Assembly (NCBI GenBank): GCA_018500045.2 | Contig: JAHBAQ020000023.1 | Coordinates: 1-8,305 of the forward strand | Length of the DNA: 8,305 nucleotides | Direction: 5' to 3' | Source: Candidatus Shapirobacteria bacterium | Lineage (GTDB): Bacteria > Patescibacteriota > Microgenomatia > UBA12405 | Shown: positions 6,765 through 8,305 of the stretch, piece by piece | How the letters are laid out: the number at the start of each line of letters is the position of its first letter | Numbering within the stretch: the stretch's first letter is position 1 | Made by a program: the position numbers and the translations under genes | Notes under the pieces: model-generated | Databases searched by the model: none | Told to the model about the DNA's origin: nothing | Seen by the model: only the letters and a program-made list of their open reading frames with translations

Positions 6765-6787
6765 TTTTTTTAAGACTTCCGCCCTAT

Positions 6788-7246
6788 TTATATTTCAAAT
6801 CTAGCAAATCTGGTCAATTTCATATTTTCCCCAAATTTAACTACTAATCCCTTAATTTTTTCTTCAATTGTAGTTGAACCGTCTTTAATAAACTCTTGTT
6901 TCAAAAGTTCATCAACATTTTCTGGATTCATAGCTGCAATCTGCAAACAGATATCTTTAGTTAATTCCACAAAATCTTCGTGTTTAGCCACAAAATCAGT
7001 TTCGCAAAGTAACTCTACCATTACTCCGATTTTACCGGTTGAATGAGTGTAAGTAGCTACTCTACCCTGGTGAGTTTCTCTCTCAGTTTTGGTTTCGGCT
7101 TTTTTAAGTCCTTTGGCTTTCAAAATCTCTTTAGCTTTCTTTTCATCCCCCTCAGCTTCTTCCAAAGCTGCTTTGATTTCCATAATTCCCAAACCAGTCT
7201 CATTTCGAATTTTCTTAACTAATTCAATTATTTTATTGTTATCCAT
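6788..7246 (-). CDS. tsf: Elongation factor Ts, compact form
   Basis: Guanine-nucleotide exchange factor that regenerates EF-Tu-GTP in translation. With ATG 7246 the protein has 152 residues. Residues 1-50 are the UBA-like N-terminal domain (IxxxVKKIRxETGxGIMEIKxAL). The EF-Tu-contacting motif TDFVAK is at 83-88, and the C-terminus ends in GENxxLxRFARFE. E. coli EF-Ts has 283 residues and the short Thermus form 196; like Thermus, this one has a single small core subdomain, here even shorter, with no sign of frameshift or truncation. A longer reading exists from TTG 7276, but its ten extra residues are encoded by the spacer repeat and precede the normal family N-terminus, so ATG 7246 is preferred. 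It has no clear Shine-Dalgarno and is probably co-transcribed and coupled with rpsB. Stop is TAA. Confidence 0.96.
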   Translation of the reverse strand: MDNNKIIELVKKIRNETGLGIMEIKAALEEAEGDEKKAKEILKAKGLKKAETKTERETHQGRVATYTHSTGKIGVMVELLCETDFVAKHEDFVELTKDICLQIAAMNPENVDELLKQEFIKDGSTTIEEKIKGLVVKFGENMKLTRFARFEI

Positions 7247-7249
7247 AGT

Positions 7250-7281
7250 TTTTACTTTTAACTTTATAACTTTCAAACTTT
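7250..7281 (-). repeat. 8-bp tandem repeat in the rpsB-tsf spacer
   Basis: Reading the minus strand, three consecutive 8-bp units fit AAAGTTNN (7281-7274, 7273-7266, 7265-7258), followed by a decayed fourth unit AAGTAAAA. They fill most of the short spacer and stop a few bases before the tsf ATG. There is no Shine-Dalgarno in the spacer. The array may be slippage-made spacer DNA or an A-rich translation enhancer; the sequence does not decide. Confidence 0.5.
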
Positions 7282-7285
7282 TAAT

Positions 7286-8191
7286 TTATTTAGTTCCTGC
7301 TGCTTTTATAGCTCGACCAATTTCTTCTACAATCAAATTTACACTCTTCGAAGAATCATCGTTAGCTGGGATAGCAAAATCAACTTTATAAGGGTTAGCA
7401 TCAGTATCACTAATAGCTACTACTTTAATTTTTCTTAATTTTGCTTCTTTAACTGCAGTTTTTTCTACTCCAGCGTCAACTACAAAAAGAACATCAAAAA
7501 GTTTATCTAAACTAGTCAAACCACCTACGATTTTTTCTAATCTAGTCACTTCTTTGTTCATATCTGAAAGTTCTTTTTTAGTGCTTTCAGTGAATCTGCC
7601 TTTTTCTAAACCATCTTTAAGATCGTTTAATTTTTTAATATCTTTTTTAATTTGATCCCAGTTAGTAATAGTACCGCCTAACCATCTATCAGTTACATAA
7701 GGGACTCCTGCACTCATAGCGACTCTTCGAACTACTTCACGAGCCTGTCTTTTGGTACCCACCATAACTATTTGTTTATTATTTCTCTTTTGGTTATAGA
7801 TATAGTTACAAGCTTTTTCTAAACCTTCCATCGTTTTAATTAAGTCAATGACTTCAATTCCATCTTTCTTTCCATAAATAAAATCACGAGCTTTAGGATT
7901 AGTTTTAGAAATTTTGTGACCCAAATGACTACCAGCGTTTAATAAATCTTTTAAACCAATGGTAACGTTATATTTCTTATCTTCTTTAACCACTTCTTTC
8001 TTTTCCTCAATTCTAGCCTCTTCAACTTTTTTCAAAGCTTCCTTATCTTGTTTCAACTTTTCATTCATCTTCTTGATGTTCTCGGCTGAAATCTTACTTT
8101 GATTTTTTGCTTTAACCACCAATGCTTTTTTAACCAAAGATTTACCGCTTCGGTTGACGGTTTTAGTGATGACTTTTTTGGCTTCTGCCAT
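7286..8191 (-). CDS. rpsB: 30S ribosomal protein S2 with Lys-rich N-terminal extension
   Basis: Structural protein of the small ribosomal subunit, needed for S1 docking in many bacteria and for 30S function. The conserved core runs from about residue 75 to 301 and shows the S2 signatures: GHKxxxxNPK (91-100), VGTKRQA (144-150), RWLGGTxTN (169-177) and the C-terminal NPxxVDxxIPANDDS (266-280). The core of about 227 residues matches the family size. The first 74 residues are an added Lys/Glu-rich, low-hydrophobicity segment with a probable helix or coiled coil at about 36-70; E. coli S2 lacks it. ATG 8191 is the start because an in-frame TAA lies 18 bases upstream. It is the first gene of an operon with tsf, 39 bases ahead of it, and has a structured leader that may allow autoregulation. 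Stop is TAA. Confidence 0.97.
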   Translation of the reverse strand: MAEAKKVITKTVNRSGKSLVKKALVVKAKNQSKISAENIKKMNEKLKQDKEALKKVEEARIEEKKEVVKEDKKYNVTIGLKDLLNAGSHLGHKISKTNPKARDFIYGKKDGIEVIDLIKTMEGLEKACNYIYNQKRNNKQIVMVGTKRQAREVVRRVAMSAGVPYVTDRWLGGTITNWDQIKKDIKKLNDLKDGLEKGRFTESTKKELSDMNKEVTRLEKIVGGLTSLDKLFDVLFVVDAGVEKTAVKEAKLRKIKVVAISDTDANPYKVDFAIPANDDSSKSVNLIVEEIGRAIKAAGTK

Positions 8192-8225
8192 AAAAATTGT
8201 ATTCCGATTTTACGGAATCCTCCTT
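8192..8225 (-). promoter_or_regulatory. rpsB Shine-Dalgarno split from its start by a hairpin
   Basis: AAGGAGG (8225-8219) is a perfect anti-SD complement but lies 27 bases from the ATG at 8191. The 18 bases right after it form a perfect 6-bp hairpin (ATTCCG 8218-8213, loop 8212-8207, CGGAAT 8206-8201). Nine bases then remain before the ATG. If the hairpin folds, the effective SD spacing becomes 9, which is normal. An in-frame TAA in the loop (8212-8210) rules out a longer rpsB, and no start codon sits at normal distance from the SD. Alternative: a weak attenuator, since UUUUU precedes the ATG. Confidence 0.55.
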
Positions 8226-8236
8226 ACTAAACCTCT

Positions 8237-8269
8237 GACACCGGGTTTTTACCCCAGGATTCTTGTGTC
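8237..8269 (-). promoter_or_regulatory. Bulged leader hairpin upstream of rpsB
   Basis: The minus-strand RNA can fold as GACA, a 7-base one-sided bulge, CC, a 2-base bulge, GGGU, an AAAA loop, then ACCC, GG and UGUC: ten pairs with both bulges on the 5' side. It lies between the promoter and the ribosome-binding site of rpsB. A bulged stem in the leader of a ribosomal-protein operon is the usual form of an autoregulatory leader, and S2 is known to repress its own operon in gammaproteobacteria. That this hairpin binds S2 is inference. There is no U-run directly after it, so it is not an intrinsic terminator. Confidence 0.45.
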
Positions 8270-8292
8270 GGGTTCAAATTTTTAATTGAAGA

Positions 8293-8301
8293 ATTATAGC
8301 A
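8293..8301 (-). promoter_or_regulatory. Extended -10 promoter of rpsB-tsf
   Basis: On the minus strand the sequence reads TGCTATAAT, a perfect TGnTATAAT extended -10 element. The -35 region lies at or beyond the window edge. Transcription would start near 8286 and give a leader of about 95 bases before rpsB. The match is by eye; no start site is mapped. Confidence 0.6.
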
Positions 8302-8305
8302 TACA

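Noticed and set aside
7247..7276. TTG 7276 as the tsf start
   Set aside because: It would add ten residues encoded by the AAAGTTNN spacer repeat; ATG 7246 yields the normal family N-terminus.
8201..8218. Intrinsic terminator or attenuator just before rpsB
   Set aside because: The stem is only six pairs, three of them A-T, and the T-run starts after a 4-base gap; the position flush with the Shine-Dalgarno fits a spacing role better, though attenuation cannot be fully excluded.
1..8305. UGA recoded as glycine, as in Gracilibacteria/Absconditabacteria
   Set aside because: All recognised genes end in TAA or TAG, none has an in-frame TGA, and glycines use GGN codons.

Overview
The window reads as one strand of genes from an AT-rich bacterium. 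All seven coding regions lie on the minus strand, so biological reading order runs from base 8305 down to base 1. The housekeeping core is rpsB, tsf, frr and rseP. In many bacteria this neighbourhood is rpsB-tsf-pyrH-frr-(uppS-cdsA-dxr)-rseP. Here pyrH and the lipid genes are absent, and a secreted cohesin-like protein sits between tsf and frr. A compact EF-Ts, a cohesin-like domain, very Cys-rich secreted repeat proteins and mostly Shine-Dalgarno-free starts suggest a Candidate Phyla Radiation (Patescibacteria) genome, perhaps Microgenomates-like. That placement is inference. Stops are TAA or TAG with no in-frame TGA, so UGA is not read as glycine here.

Layout: (1) 8305-8192, extended -10 promoter, bulged leader hairpin, and a perfect AAGGAGG separated from the rpsB start by a hairpin. 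(2) rpsB (8191-7286) with a Lys-rich N-terminal extension; tsf (7246-6788), Thermus-like and short; terminator. (3) A consensus-like promoter and a secreted cohesin-like protein (6695-5775) ending in two 4-Cys repeats. (4) frr (5745-5194) behind its own TGnTATAAT, then a six-unit 7-bp tandem repeat, then the site-2 protease rseP (5148-4078). (5) A small anchored protein with two 4-Cys repeats (4024-3452). (6) A large open reading frame without any stop from GTG 3382 to the window edge (at least 1127 residues, about 100 cysteines), whose C-terminus lies outside the window.

The striking part is groups 3, 5 and 6. Three envelope proteins around the translation genes and rseP share one 4-Cys repeat (spacing typically C-x16-C-x20-C-x10-C). 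The last two also share a near-identical N-terminal anchor (LPVxxxLVQxNQENRSxAA) at exactly the same residue numbers. The large protein adds a Pro/Thr linker, four 'GGxC...CC' modules, two nearly identical Dickkopf-like modules and two C-x-W modules, giving a mosaic of small disulfide-rich units typical of an extracellular protein. I see no function-defining catalytic domain in it. The plus strand holds only antisense shadows, and no stretch longer than 120 bases lacks a gene.
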